From assembly GCA_003665825.1 (NCBI GenBank), contig QPFY01000008.1:806001-870000 (forward strand): DNA of 64,000 bases. Reading direction: 5' to 3'. The notes under the pieces were generated by a model. It was not told where the DNA came from. It made no database searches and saw only the letters and a list, made by a program, of their open reading frames with translations. The stretch's first letter is position 1. Every line of letters starts with the position of its first letter. This DNA is from Microbotryum silenes-acaulis. Lineage: Eukaryota > Basidiomycota > Microbotryomycetes > Microbotryales > Microbotryaceae. Below, in pieces: positions 1 through 14,869 of the stretch. Made by a program: the position numbers and the translations under genes.

Positions 1-138
1 TACTGCTCTCACCACGGCATTACCAGGCAACTCACAATCCCGTACACCCCGGAGCAGAACGGCCGGGCCGAAAGGACAAACCGCACAATCGTCGAGGGGA
101 CGATCACCCTGCTCCAGCACTCGGGACTGCCCACAACA
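1..138 (+). pseudogene. Copia integrase fragment, family C (copy C3)
   Basis: Open in frame from base 1. It encodes the part of a Ty1/copia integrase core that ends in the catalytic Glu region: the [13 protein letters not shown] block followed by TNRTIVEGT and [10 protein letters not shown]. The same peptide occurs in the two minus-strand family C copies further right, so this is a third C copy in the opposite orientation. It is cut after base 138 by the LTR of C1; the last 5 bases (CAACA) are the probable target site. The upstream part of this copy lies outside the window. Confidence 0.85.
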
Positions 139-367
139 TGTTAAACCGTATGTCTCGAGAGGGGACTGGATCGGCAACCAGTAAGTACACGAGACAGAGT
201 ACGGGTTGTAAGGGAGTAGTTTGGAGCGTTAGGGGGAAGACTAAAGATGGCGCGCAGTGCGAGTGTGCGAAATATCTCTAAGTCCAAAGAGAGGTCCAAG
301 CGGCGCGGCTAGCTAGGCGCGGCGCGGATTGGAGATTGATCTAAGCAAGAGTGTATGGAATTCAACA
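139..367 (-). repeat. 3' LTR of C1
   Basis: A 229-bp TG...CA repeat that matches the C2 LTR at 52500-52728 in length and nearly all of its sequence. C7 (368-374), the complement of the polypurine tract, adjoins it, which identifies it as the 3' LTR of a minus-strand element. Confidence 0.85.
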
Positions 368-453
368 CCCCCCCTCGCTCGAAGCTTACTTAGCCTCGGA
401 GACCCAGTTCTCACGATGAACCTTGAACACTAAAGGCCCAAGTGCCTTGGTGA

Positions 454-1336
454 TGTTGAATGTGGACTGTAGGGCTTATCGGAATTTGGCGTAGCGACCG
501 CTAGGGCTACTAGTGGAGCGTCGACGTGGCAAGGATGCGACGGGACGGTCGACAGGAGAAGTCGTGAGGCGGCACTGGCGCGGTCTGATGAGACGGACGC
601 GGTGCGGCTGGACGATCTGTTCCTACCGAAGATTAGCTGTCTGGCTAATGTTGGGAAGCGGTATGATGATTGCAACTAACCTGTTCTCTACCGAAGATTA
701 GCTGTCTGGCTAATGTTGGGAAGCGGTAGAGAAGAGGAAGAAAGGCACAGGGGCGCGCGAGTCGGGTGAGGTTCTAGCAAGGGGCCGCGCTAAGACAAAC
801 TGGGCTAGCACAATGCGAAGCTACAAGACCGAACTCCAAGCGGACCATCAAGGCTCTGAGGGGTGTCGTGTTGGACGATGTACACGAAGGGAAACTTATC
901 TACCTTGGTCGAGTGTTGGTGAGCTGGGCAATCCGTAGCAACAAGATCCAGGTTGCGAACAACGGGCGTCATGCATGGGCGATACACTGGATGGCCGATG
1001 AGACATGAGGACGGTGGCGGCAAGCTGGCGGTGGCTAGGCGGAGGCAACGGCTTGGCAAGACAGGAGAAGTAGACCGACTAAGTTCCGATGTGGAGGCGG
1101 CGGCGCGCGAGCGTGAGTTGAACAGGCTGGCGCGGGAGCGGCGAACAAAAGGGGGCGGCTTGGCTGTGAAGGCGAAGGCGCCGAGGCGAAAGACTGGGGG
1201 GGGCTTGGCAGCGAGGGCAAAGGCGCCGAGGCGAAGGCGCGCGGCGGCGAAAGAGGCGCCGAAAACTGGGCGGTCCTGACAAACGGCGGCCCAAAGTTGA
1301 AGTGTTCGAACGCTTGTAGTAGAATGAAATTCAACA
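454..1336. mobile_element. Solo LTR inserted in C1 RNase H
   Basis: An 883-bp insertion that begins TGTTGAAT and ends ATTCAACA and is flanked by the 5-bp target duplication GGTGA (449-453 and 1337-1341). It splits C1 pol between the VADIFT motif and its KALGP continuation. The TG...CA ends, 5-bp duplication and lack of any retroviral domain fit a solo LTR left by LTR-LTR recombination; a short non-autonomous element cannot be excluded. No other copy is in the window, so its family and orientation are unknown. Confidence 0.7.
624..728. repeat. 40-bp direct repeat inside the solo LTR
   Basis: The same 40-bp segment, starting TACCGAAGATTAGC and ending GGGAAGCGGTA, occurs at 624-663 and 689-728. 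It is separated by 25 bp and appears identical. LTRs often carry such enhancer-like repeats; no function is shown here. Confidence 0.8.
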
Positions 1337-3296
1337 GGTGAAGATATCGGCGACCATGGTTTTCGTGTCCACATAGTCGACTCGAATGGTGCCCAGCCTG
1401 ACCTGGTCGCGTACGAAATGTTCGCGAATGCGAATGTGTCGGGACCGGTGGTGAAGGGTGGGGTTCTTGGCGAGAGCCAGTGCTCCTTGGTTGTCGCCGT
1501 AAAGTTGGACGGGAGCTTGGGTGTCGATGCCCAGCTCCATAAGTAGTTCTTGGAGGTGGCCAGCTTCCTTTGAGGCATGCGAGAGGGCGAGGTACTCGGC
1601 GTCTGTGGTGGAGTCGGCCACTCGGTTTTGCACTTTGGAGGACCAGGAGATAACGGAGCCAGCCAGGTGGAAGCTGTACCCCATGGTTGACCGTGATGAC
1701 GTGGTGCAGGTTCCCCAGTCCGCGTCAGAGTAACCCGTGAATCCCGAGAACTTGCCTTGCTCGGAGCTGTAGTGCAGGCCAAGGCGTGCAGTTCCGCATA
1801 AGTACCGAAAGACGGTCTTGATGGCGGTCCAGTGTTCGGGTGTGGGACTGGCAGAGAAACGTGCGAGGTATCCAACGGCGTAGGAGATGTCTGGGCGAGT
1901 ACCAGTGGCGGCGTAGAGGAGGCACCCAATGGCCTGCATGTAGCGCGTCTGAGCGATCTTTGACGGTTCCGCGAGCGAATGCTCGAGCTGGCGGTTTGGG
2001 CCATGGGCGTGGAGGCGGGGCTGCTGTCTGACATTCCAAATCTGCGGAGGATACTTGTGATGTACGCCTCCTGCGACAGGATGATGGACTTGTTGGCCTG
2101 TCGTTTGATCTGGATCCCCAAGATGTATTGGGCTGGGCCAAGTCGCTTGATGCCGTTGAGGATGCGCTCGATCTCGTCCTCCGAAGGGCTGACCATCAGC
2201 AAGTCATCGACGTAGAGGGCGATGTAGTGGTAGTGGTCGCCGTCGCGTCGTACGTATACACAGTGATCCTTGGCTGTGGCGCGGTAGTTGAGGCTCTTCA
2301 GCGTCAAGTCAATGTGCTCATTCCAGACTCGGCCGGCCTGCTTGAGGCCGTAGATCGATCGATGGAGTTTGAGGACTTTACCGGGCATGTCAACACCTTG
2401 TGGGACGCGCATGTAGAGGTCTTCCTTCAGCTCGCCGTGGAGGTATGCCTTGTCAACGTCGGCCTGATGGACGTGGAGGTTCTTGGCGGCGGCCAGTGCG
2501 ATGAGAGCTCGGATTGAGGTGAACTTGGCGACAGGAGCAAACGTCTCATCGTAATCGATACCTGGGCGCTGGGAGAAGCCTTGTGCAACGAGCCGGCCCT
2601 TGTGCGAAGTAATCTTGCCAAGTTGGTCGCGTTTGGTGCGGAAGATGAACCTGGATCCAAGGACTTTGGCACCGGGGGGCAGTGAGGAGGAGTTGACCGG
2701 GGTGAAGCATTTGTACTCGGTGGCAAGGGAGTGAAACTCATCGGCTGCTGCTTGCCTCCAGATCTCCTCTTTACCTGACTTGACCGCCTGCGACCAATTT
2801 TGGGGGTCCTCGGTTGGCCCTTCGAGTTCGACGACGATGAACCAGCGGTGGTGGCGGCGAAGGCAGCGGCGCGAGACGGGCATGACAAGAAGTCGATTGG
2901 GTCGGCCGAGTCATCGGTCACGTCCGACGCAGGAGTGATGGCGAGAACTGAGCCCTGGACATGTCGGACGGTGTGTCAAAGCCATCGTCGGACATGTCGA
3001 TCGTTGTGTCGTCACTCGCGTTGGTCTCAAGCGCGGCAAATCGATTTTCGTGCACGACAGGTTGGAGGGACGGAGGTGGTGCCGCGCGGGAGCCATGTGC
3101 AGCGTCAACAAAGGTCCAGTCGCCAGTGGTGGACGTCATGTGAGGTTTCGGTTGGTCGATCGGGGCATCTCGAGCGGGGAAGACTTTCTCATCGAATAGG
3201 ACGTCGCGGCTCTGGAAGAACGAAGTTGTGGCCGGGTCGTAAAGCGTCCAGGCCTTCGATCTGTTATCGATGCCAACGAAGATGAATGGTTTGGCC

Positions 3297-3784
3297 TGTG
3301 AGATTGACAAACTCTTATGTTTCCTTCTCGCATCATGCCTCCTTTTCTTGGTCTCATCTTACCTCCTTTTTGGCCTGCCTTCCACACCTAGGCTCTCTCC
3401 CTTTCCTGGGCTGGGTCCGTGCGCCTGACAAAGGTGGCAGACCCAGCCGCGCGCTCACCCGAGCCAAATGGCTCCGCGCTTCTCTCTCTCCTGCTCAAGC
3501 AACTTCTTGGTCTGGTCTCCTTGGTCCGTCGATCAGAGCCTTACCACTGCTTGAGCAGGTGAGCACTACATTTCCTTCTTCCTTTATCTTTACTAGCTAT
3601 CATAACTCACTGTAGTGCTTGAGCAGGTGTGTAACAAGCAACTTCTTGGTCTGGTCTCCTTGGTCCGTCGATCAGAGCCTTACCACTGCTTGAGCAGGTG
3701 TGTAACAAGCAACTTCTTGGTCTGGTCTCCTTGGTCCGTCGATCAGAGCCTTACCACTGCTTGAGCAGTCGTCGTAACTTCATA
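3297..3784 (+). repeat. 5' LTR of A1 with 71-bp tandem unit
   Basis: 488 bp. The 3' half contains a 71-bp unit starting GTGTGTAACAAGC and ending TGCTTGAGCAG in two tandem copies (3627-3697 and 3698-3768); the 3' LTR of the same element has one, which explains the 488 versus 417 bp difference. The motif TGCTTGAGCAG occurs four times (3548, 3616, 3687, 3758). An inverted arm CTGCTCAAGCA at 3491-3501 can pair with it. Confidence 0.9.
3559..3615 (+). other. Intron-like segment in A1 5' LTR
   Basis: Directly after TGCTTGAGCAG comes GTGAGC, then a pyrimidine-rich stretch, TCATAACTCAC and CTGTAG, then TGCTTGAGCAG again. Its length (57 nt) and its ends look like a short fungal intron. The same layout is in every family A LTR here, including the diverged A4 copy (28127 onward). 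Splicing is inferred, not shown. Confidence 0.4.
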
Positions 3785-3801
3785 GGTTATAAGCCCGAAC
3801 G
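3785..3801 (+). other. Primer-binding site of A1
   Basis: GGTTATAAGCCCGAACG follows the 5' LTR directly. Its reverse complement contains CTTATAA, an anticodon loop with anticodon UAU (Ile). As with Drosophila copia, which is primed by a half tRNA cut in the anticodon loop, this points to half-tRNA priming, here with tRNA-Ile(UAU). The same sequence is at 15766 in A2. Confidence 0.55.
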
Positions 3802-3893
3802 ACCTACCAGCGCGGCCACTCCCGTGTCCGCCTTTGTCGAACTTTGCGTCCTTCGCACCGCCCGGCTTTGCCCGGCGCTCCGCACGACTCAGC

Positions 3894-6800
3894 ATGTCTG
3901 CGCTTGACGACACCAAGTCCGCGCCTGCCGACAGCAAGTCCGTAGGCCCCGCCACGACGCTCGCGGTTCCTCCACCTCGCCCGCCCACGCAAGTCGCAGC
4001 CTTCGCTGCCTCCGATCTCCTCCGCGACGCCAACGGCTACCAGGACTGGGTCCTTACGCTGTGCTCCCGCCTACCCTCCGACGTCCTCGGATACCTTCAA
4101 TCCGGTGTACCCCATCCATCTTGGCCCCCGTCCTACGTCCCACTATGGGATCACTACGCTCGCGCCTCCATCTGCGCCGCCGTCGACCCACGGATGGTTC
4201 TTCCCGGTCTCTCTCGTTACTTCGGCGACGCCCACAGCGGCCACAAGATTTGGGTGGCTCTCCGCATGCGATATGGCGCCGTCTCGGCTGTCGACCTCCT
4301 ACCCGTCGTCGCTCGCCTCTTCAGCCCCGAGCCCATGCCCGACAGCCCCGACGCATTCCTCCAGTTTCGTGATCGCTTTGACAACGATTCTCGACTTCTC
4401 GCCGACTCCAACGTCACCACAGATTCCCTGCTTGCGTCTCACCTACTCGCGAGGATGCCATCGTCCCTCTCCGCATGGCGCACAACCTTCGTGAATGCTC
4501 AGGGCACATCCGGTACCTTACCTCCCGCGGCCGACATCCTCGACCGCATCTATCGGGAGATCAAGGCTCGTCCGGCTGAAGCTCCCGCTGTCGCTGTCGC
4601 CACCCCCCAGCACCGCGCCGTTCCCGGACCATGCCCCAACCCAACATGTCGCCAACTGCACTGGCTCAGAGATTGTCCTGACACCGCCTGGGCCGCCGCT
4701 TTCCGCGCCCGCAAGGCTTCCACCGGAGCGAGTTCGCGAGGACGTAAGAAGGGTACCCCAGCCGTCGCCTCTCCCGCCGTTGTCGAGATGCCCGAGCCCA
4801 CGACGTTCACCGCCTGTCTCCTTGCCACTCCGTCACCGTTTCCCAAATCGGCATGGCTCCTCGACTCCGGTGCAAATCGTCACATGGCCAACGACCGTTC
4901 ACTATTCTCGACGCTGCGCTCGTTCACCGGCCCGCCTGTTGCTGGAGTTGCCGGTTCCCTCCCCTCCACCGGTTGTGGCTCTGTCCGCATATCGACTCCA
5001 GCTGGCCCCGTCGTGGCGACCGATGTCCTCTTGGTGCCATCCCTGCCGTGCAACCTGCTGTCCGTCCGACGATTGGATCGCCTTGGGTTCAGCATCTCCT
5101 TTGGCTCCGGCTGCGCCAAGATCAGCAACTCCTCTGGCACCGTTGTTGCCACTGCTCAAGCCGTTGCAAATGACCTGTACGCGTTAAACGTCGCACCCTC
5201 ACCCTGTATGCCCAATGCCCTCCTTGCCACCCCTCACAGAGTTTCCTTGCTGACTCTGCACCGTCGCTTCGCGCATTTACCCGTTGCGCAACTCAAGAAC
5301 GTCGTGCAGAAAGGCTTGGTCACTGGGGTGGATTGGGTATATTCAGAGGAGGAGGTTAGGTCCTTCAATTGCAATGCTTGTCTCGCTTCCAAAGCGCACG
5401 CCCTTCCTTTCAGTCGTTCCCAGTCCATTGCGTCTGGCCGTCTGGACCTTGTCCATGTCGACGTTGCCCAAATGCCTCGAGCCAGCTTCGGCGGTCATCG
5501 CTACATGCTTGTGATTGTCGACGACTACACCCGCAAACATTGGTGCATCCTCCTCACTTACAAGAGCGACGTCTTTCACCGTCTCCGCAACTGGATTCTT
5601 GAGGTAGAGAACACCACGGGTGATCGGGTAAAAACCATTCGCTCTGACAATGGTGGCGAGTTCACTCTGCGCAACTTTGTCGACTTCTGTTTGACCAAGG
5701 GCATCCGTCGCGAACTCACTATTCCGTACACGCCTCAACAAAACGGACGTGTTGAACGCACCAATCGGACCATCAAAGAGGGTATCCTTGCTTTGCTCTA
5801 CTCGGCCGGCGCCGATACACGTCTCTGGGCCGAAGCTGCCAAGTACTTCGTGCACTGCAAGAACTTGATGCCCCATGCGGGCATCCGTGGCGATATTCCC
5901 GACACTCGCTGGCATGGCGTCGCACCGGATGTCTCCTCGCTGCGTGCCTTTGGCTGCCGCGCTTGGCACTGCCTCCCCTCGGTTAAGCGCACCGACCTCG
6001 ACCCCAAGGCCGTGCCACTCATCTTCGTAGGGCTCGACGACCATGCAAAGGCCTATCGCCTCTTCGACCCGGCTACACGCAAAATTATCCTCAGTCGCAA
6101 CGTCGTCTTTCGTGAATCTGAGTTCCCCGCCCTGCAGCCTGTGGCCAACACCCACACCGGCGCCATTCCGCTTCCTGTGGCCGCCGACATTTACCCTGAC
6201 CAGGTAGACCACTCTGAGCCTTTGCTCGTTGCTTCCCCTCGCTCTCTGGCGCCTCGCGCTGAGCTCCCTGGACCTGTGCCCGCTGCCTCTGACCAAGGCC
6301 TGCGCCGTCCCTCCCCGGCCCGTGACATCCCTGACCAGGACTCACGCGCGCCTCCTGCCTCTGACCAAGGCTCTCCCATATCCCAAACTGGTGACCACTC
6401 CGACCGGGATTCCCCAACCTCCTGCGCCTCTGACCAAGGCAGCTCCGACTCGGCCATCTCCACGCCCTGTCCATCCCCGCGACCGGTGGCTCCACGTCCA
6501 TTACCCGCGCCACCCTCGCCCGCTCGATCCGAATCGCCCGATCCCATCGACCTCTTGCCACGCTCTGGTGATGTTGCGTCCCTCTGCCTTGCGCAGGAAT
6601 TCCCTGACGACGTTGATGCTGCGCTTCACTCCCCCTCGCCTGTTGCCTACCTCGCCTCTGGCGCCACTGCTCTGCTCGAAACCTCGCCCGTCGACCCGAC
6701 GGAACTGATCGCACCTGCCCGGGACCCTCCTCACTGGCGCGCTGCGATGGCAACCCCGCAAGCAGACGAGTGGCGTCTCGCTGCCCAGGCCGAATTCGAC

Positions 6801-8270
6801 TCGCTCTCCCGGGATTTCTCGGCCTTCACACCAATTGATGAGTCCCTCGTGCCTGCAGACTCCAAAGTCCTCGGCTCGCGCTTTGTCTTCCGCACGAAAC
6901 GCGACCAACACGGCCACATCAAGTCTTACAAAGGCCGACTGGTTGCTCGTGGTGACTCTCAGCGTTCCGGCATTGATTTCGATGAGACCTTCGCACCCGT
7001 CGCTAAGTTCACATCCATTCGCGCACTCCTGGCCCTTGCAGCCGCTCATGGGTACCACGTCCATCAGGCCGACATCGACAAGGCCTATCTCCACGGTAAA
7101 CTGGACACCCCCCTGTACATTCGCGTGCCCGAAGGGATCTACATGCCCGGCAAGGTCCTCCAACTGCACCGGTCACTCTACGGCTTGCGCCAGGCCGGAC
7201 GTATCTGGAACGACGAGATCGACTCTGCTTTGTCGGCTCTTGGCTACGTCGCCACGGAGTCTGATCACTGCGTTTATGTCCGAACTGTCGGTGATGAGCG
7301 CCACTATATCGCGCTCTATGTCGATGACTTGCTCATGATCAGCCCTTCCCTCCCAGAGATCGAGCGTACCCTCCAGGGCCTTGAGCAGCGCTATGGTGTC
7401 AAACGACTTGGTGAGGCGGAATACGTACTTGGTATCCAGATTCGGCGTTCTGCCGACGGCTCCATCTCCCTCAGTCAAGAGCAATACCTCAAGGACGTCC
7501 TCGCTCGTTTCGGCATGTCCGACGCCCACCCTGTCGCCACACCCATGCAGGCCGACCTTCGCCTTGAAGTCGAACTCCAGCCTACTCCCTTTCCGGATCG
7601 CACTCGGTATCTGCAAGCGATTGGCTCCCTCATGTACGCCTCGACCGGTACTCGCCCCGACCTGGCCTACACCGTCGGTTACTTGGCTCGGTTCTCTCAG
7701 TCCCCGTCTGCTGCTGCCTGGGGCGCTGTCAAGCACGCCTTTCGCTACCTCGCCGGCACTCTGTCTCACGGCCTACGCTACACCCGCGGGGATCCGGCGC
7801 CCTTGGTTGGCTACTCCGACTGCAACTGGGGTGCCTGCGCCATGTCCTCAAAGTCGACCATGGGTTACACCTTTGTCTTCGCAGGCGCGGCCGTCTCGTG
7901 GTCATCTCGCCTCCAGTCGCGGGTTGCCGACTCTACTTGTGACGCCGAGTACCTGGCCTTGTCGCACGCTGGCAAGGAGGCTATCTTCCTGCGTCAGCTC
8001 TTTGGTGAGCTTGGGCTTCCCTCCTCTCGGCCGGTTCTCATCTATGGCGACAACCAAGGTGCCAATGCCCTCACCAAGAATCCGGTCTTCCACGCTCGCA
8101 CTCGGCATATTCGGCTCCGCGAACACTTCGTCCGGGATATGGTCTCCCTGGGTGACATCAGTGTACAGTACATTGCCACCGGCGAGATGACGGCCGATAT
8201 CTTCACCAAGGCTTTGTCTCGCGACCTGTTCGCTCGGCACCGCGGTCGACTTGGTGTCTGCACTCCCTGA
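3894..8270 (+). CDS. A1 Gag-Pol polyprotein (copia)
   Basis: A single 1458-residue frame from the first ATG after the leader (3894); the frame is open 60 bases further upstream but has no ATG there. Order of domains: Gag with a variant zinc knuckle C-X4-C-X3-H-X4-C near residue 250; aspartic protease with LLDSGANRHM near 323; integrase with its HHCC finger (about 455-495), first Asp in HVDVAQM, SDNGGEF near 584 and the Glu in RVERTNRT; a Ser/Pro/Asp linker with repeated ASDQG; RT with YVDDLL near 1141; RNase H with [16 protein letters not shown] and YGDNQGAN. The order PR-IN-RT-RH defines Ty1/copia. All catalytic motifs I can check are present, so the product could be active. The stop lies just before the polypurine tract. 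Gag and Pol share one frame with no visible frameshift site, so the Gag to Pol ratio must be set another way. Confidence 0.95.
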   Translation: MSALDDTKSAPADSKSVGPATTLAVPPPRPPTQVAAFAASDLLRDANGYQDWVLTLCSRLPSDVLGYLQSGVPHPSWPPSYVPLWDHYARASICAAVDPRMVLPGLSRYFGDAHSGHKIWVALRMRYGAVSAVDLLPVVARLFSPEPMPDSPDAFLQFRDRFDNDSRLLADSNVTTDSLLASHLLARMPSSLSAWRTTFVNAQGTSGTLPPAADILDRIYREIKARPAEAPAVAVATPQHRAVPGPCPNPTCRQLHWLRDCPDTAWAAAFRARKASTGASSRGRKKGTPAVASPAVVEMPEPTTFTACLLATPSPFPKSAWLLDSGANRHMANDRSLFSTLRSFTGPPVAGVAGSLPSTGCGSVRISTPAGPVVATDVLLVPSLPCNLLSVRRLDRLGFSISFGSGCAKISNSSGTVVATAQAVANDLYALNVAPSPCMPNALLATPHRVSLLTLHRRFAHLPVAQLKNVVQKGLVTGVDWVYSEEEVRSFNCNACLASKAHALPFSRSQSIASGRLDLVHVDVAQMPRASFGGHRYMLVIVDDYTRKHWCILLTYKSDVFHRLRNWILEVENTTGDRVKTIRSDNGGEFTLRNFVDFCLTKGIRRELTIPYTPQQNGRVERTNRTIKEGILALLYSAGADTRLWAEAAKYFVHCKNLMPHAGIRGDIPDTRWHGVAPDVSSLRAFGCRAWHCLPSVKRTDLDPKAVPLIFVGLDDHAKAYRLFDPATRKIILSRNVVFRESEFPALQPVANTHTGAIPLPVAADIYPDQVDHSEPLLVASPRSLAPRAELPGPVPAASDQGLRRPSPARDIPDQDSRAPPASDQGSPISQTGDHSDRDSPTSCASDQGSSDSAISTPCPSPRPVAPRPLPAPPSPARSESPDPIDLLPRSGDVASLCLAQEFPDDVDAALHSPSPVAYLASGATALLETSPVDPTELIAPARDPPHWRAAMATPQADEWRLAAQAEFDSLSRDFSAFTPIDESLVPADSKVLGSRFVFRTKRDQHGHIKSYKGRLVARGDSQRSGIDFDETFAPVAKFTSIRALLALAAAHGYHVHQADIDKAYLHGKLDTPLYIRVPEGIYMPGKVLQLHRSLYGLRQAGRIWNDEIDSALSALGYVATESDHCVYVRTVGDERHYIALYVDDLLMISPSLPEIERTLQGLEQRYGVKRLGEAEYVLGIQIRRSADGSISLSQEQYLKDVLARFGMSDAHPVATPMQADLRLEVELQPTPFPDRTRYLQAIGSLMYASTGTRPDLAYTVGYLARFSQSPSAAAWGAVKHAFRYLAGTLSHGLRYTRGDPAPLVGYSDCNWGACAMSSKSTMGYTFVFAGAAVSWSSRLQSRVADSTCDAEYLALSHAGKEAIFLRQLFGELGLPSSRPVLIYGDNQGANALTKNPVFHARTRHIRLREHFVRDMVSLGDISVQYIATGEMTADIFTKALSRDLFARHRGRLGVCTP

Positions 8271-8288
8271 TACTCGAAGTAGGGGGGG

Positions 8289-8705
8289 TGTGAGATTGAC
8301 AAACTCTTATGTTTCCTTCTCGCATCATGCCTCCTTTTCTTGGTCTCATCTTACCTCCTTTTTGGCCTGCCTTCCACACCTAGGCTCTCTCCCTTTCCTG
8401 GGCTGGGTCCGTGCGCCTGACAAAGGTGGCAGACCCAGCCGCGCGCTCACCCGAGCCAAATGGCTCCGCGCTTCTCTCTCTCCTGCTCAAGCAACTTCTT
8501 GGTCTGGTCTCCTTGGTCCGTCGATCAGAGCCTTACCACTGCTTGAGCAGGTGAGCACTACATTTCCTTCTTCCTTTATCTTTACTAGCTATCATAACTC
8601 ACTGTAGTGCTTGAGCAGGTGTGTAACAAGCAACTTCTTGGTCTGGTCTCCTTGGTCCGTCGATCAGAGCCTTACCACTGCTTGAGCAGTCGTCGTAACT
8701 TCATA
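8289..8705 (+). repeat. 3' LTR of A1
   Basis: 417 bp, TGTGAGATTG...CTTCATA. Same as the 5' LTR but with one fewer 71-bp unit. It starts right after the G7 polypurine tract. Confidence 0.92.
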
Positions 8706-9456
8706 TGGCCTTGGGGTCGAGTTTTGCCTGCTTGTGCTGAGGGGTGGTGTGCCAGGCGCGGCATCCGAATACCCTCAGGTTTGCCGTGCTGGGAGGTTTG
8801 CCAAACCAGACAGCGTCCGGGATCTTGTGGTCGATGGCGCTGTGCGGGCTGAGGTTCTTGGTGTCAACAACGTACCGGAGGGCCTCTCGCCAGAGTGTTG
8901 TGGGCAGTCCCGAGTGCTGGAGCAGGGCGATCGTCCCCTCGACGATCGTGCGGTTTGTCCTTTCGGCTCGGCCGTTCTGCTCCGGGGTGTACGGGATTGT
9001 GAGCTGCCTGGTAATGCCGTGGTGAGAGCAGTACTCAATGAAGGCTTTGGACGTGTATTCGCCGCCATTGTCCGTTCGTAACGTGCGGAGCTTGAGGCCC
9101 GTTGAGCGTTCAATCATGGTGTGCCAACGCTGGAAGGTGTCAAAGACTTGACTCTTGTTTCTCAGCGCGCTGACCCACGTCTTTCGGGAGAAATCGTCGA
9201 TGAAGGTGACAACATATCGTTCCCCGTTGGTGGCTGGTTCGGGCAGAGTGAGGACATCGGAGTGGACCAGTTCGAGTGGTTGCGAAGCGCGAGAGTCCGA
9301 CGTTGGGAAAGGTTTCCTGGTTGCCTTTGCCGCTTTGCAGGTGTCGCAGGAGAAGGCCTTGCATTCGGCCGCCGAGTACGTCCATGTTTGACCTTGTAGT
9401 TGACCCGACGAGACTGCCCTTCGCAGGTTGGGAAGGGACAGGTGGCCGAATCGTTG
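8706..9456 (-). pseudogene. C1 pol: integrase part
   Basis: Continues the C1 pol gene beyond A1. Read from 9456 down it encodes the pre-integrase region (LSLPNLRRAVSSGQLQG), the zinc-finger cysteines in FSCDTCKAAKATRKPF, the first catalytic Asp in LVHSDVLTL, FIDDFSRKTW, TDNGGEYTSKAF with the second Asp, and [17 protein letters not shown] with the Glu. It ends at KLDPKA where A1 entered. The frame is intact over this stretch but the gene is cut on both sides, by A1 and by the B1 LTR at 9457. Confidence 0.9.
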
Positions 9457-14434
<4,978 letters not shown>

Positions 14435-14851
14435 TATGAAGTTACGACGACTGCTCAAGCAGTGGTAAGGCTCTGATCGACGGACCAAGGAGACCAGACC
14501 AAGAAGTTGCTTGTTACACACCTGCTCAAGCACTACAGTGAGTTATGATAGCTAGTAAAGATAAAGGAAGAAGGAAATGTAGTGCTCACCTGCTCAAGCA
14601 GTGGTAAGGCTCTGATCGACGGACCAAGGAGACCAGACCAAGAAGTTGCTTGAGCAGGAGAGAGAGAAGCGCGGAGCCATTTGGCTCGGGTGAGCGCGCG
14701 GCTGGGTCTGCCACCTTTGTCAGGCGCACGGACCCAGCCCAGGAAAGGGAGAGAGCCTAGGTGTGGAAGGCAGGCCAAAAAGGAGGTAAGATGAGACCAA
14801 GAAAAGGAGGCATGATGCGAGAAGGAAACATAAGAGTTTGTCAATCTCACA
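14435..14851 (-). repeat. 3' LTR of A3
   Basis: 417 bp, the one-unit form also seen as the A1 3' LTR, in minus orientation. Confidence 0.9.
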
Positions 14852-14869
14852 CCCCCCCTACTTCGAGTA

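Larger units (their letters stand above)
386..3296 (-). pseudogene. C1 pol: RT and RNase H, broken
   Basis: The 3' half of a copia pol gene, read from 3296 down to a TAA at 386-388. The integrase C-terminal region (GIDNRSKAWTLYDPATTS) lies at about 3280-2920. RT at about 2880-2010 shows [42 protein letters not shown] and the catalytic LYVDDLLM. RNase H at about 1940-1340 shows [29 protein letters not shown] and the end motif VADIFT. Damage: a frame change near 2900, loss of about seven residues after IERILNG compared with the other families here, a single-base frameshift near 2003 just after STPMA, and the solo LTR at 454-1336. Related copia polyproteins in this window are uninterrupted here. 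This copy is non-functional. Confidence 0.85.
3297..8705 (+). mobile_element. Family A copia element A1, complete
   Basis: A full-length Ty1/copia element of 5409 bp inserted in the integrase gene of C1, flanked by the target duplication TGGCC (3292-3296 and 8706-8710). It has a 5' LTR, a primer-binding site, one long gag-pol frame, a polypurine tract (AAGTAGGGGGGG, 8277-8288) and a 3' LTR. The LTR ends are TGTGAGATTG and CTTCATA, so it terminates in TG...TA. The intact frame and near identity to A2 indicate recent activity. Confidence 0.95.
139..9456 (-). mobile_element. Family C copia element C1 (3' part, interrupted)
   Basis: A minus-strand Ty1/copia element. Read along the plus strand it has its 3' LTR (139-367), the complement of a polypurine tract (C7, 368-374), the end of pol, a solo LTR inserted at 454-1336, RNase H and RT, the complete element A1 inserted at 3297-8705, and integrase up to 9456, where B1 is inserted. 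Its protease, leader and 5' LTR are missing from the window. Frameshifts and small deletions in RT show it is dead. The second copy C2 (50875-52728) supplies the complementary half of the family. Confidence 0.85.

Noticed and set aside
3490..3770. Tandem 71-bp units resembling a CRISPR array
   Set aside because: The units are adjacent with no unique spacers, lie in an LTR, and the organism is eukaryotic.
6091..6753. Long minus-strand frames opposite the Ser/Pro linker of A1 (and the same in A2 and A4)
   Set aside because: They are GC-rich antisense shadows of the polyprotein, with no domain, and appear wherever the linker occurs.
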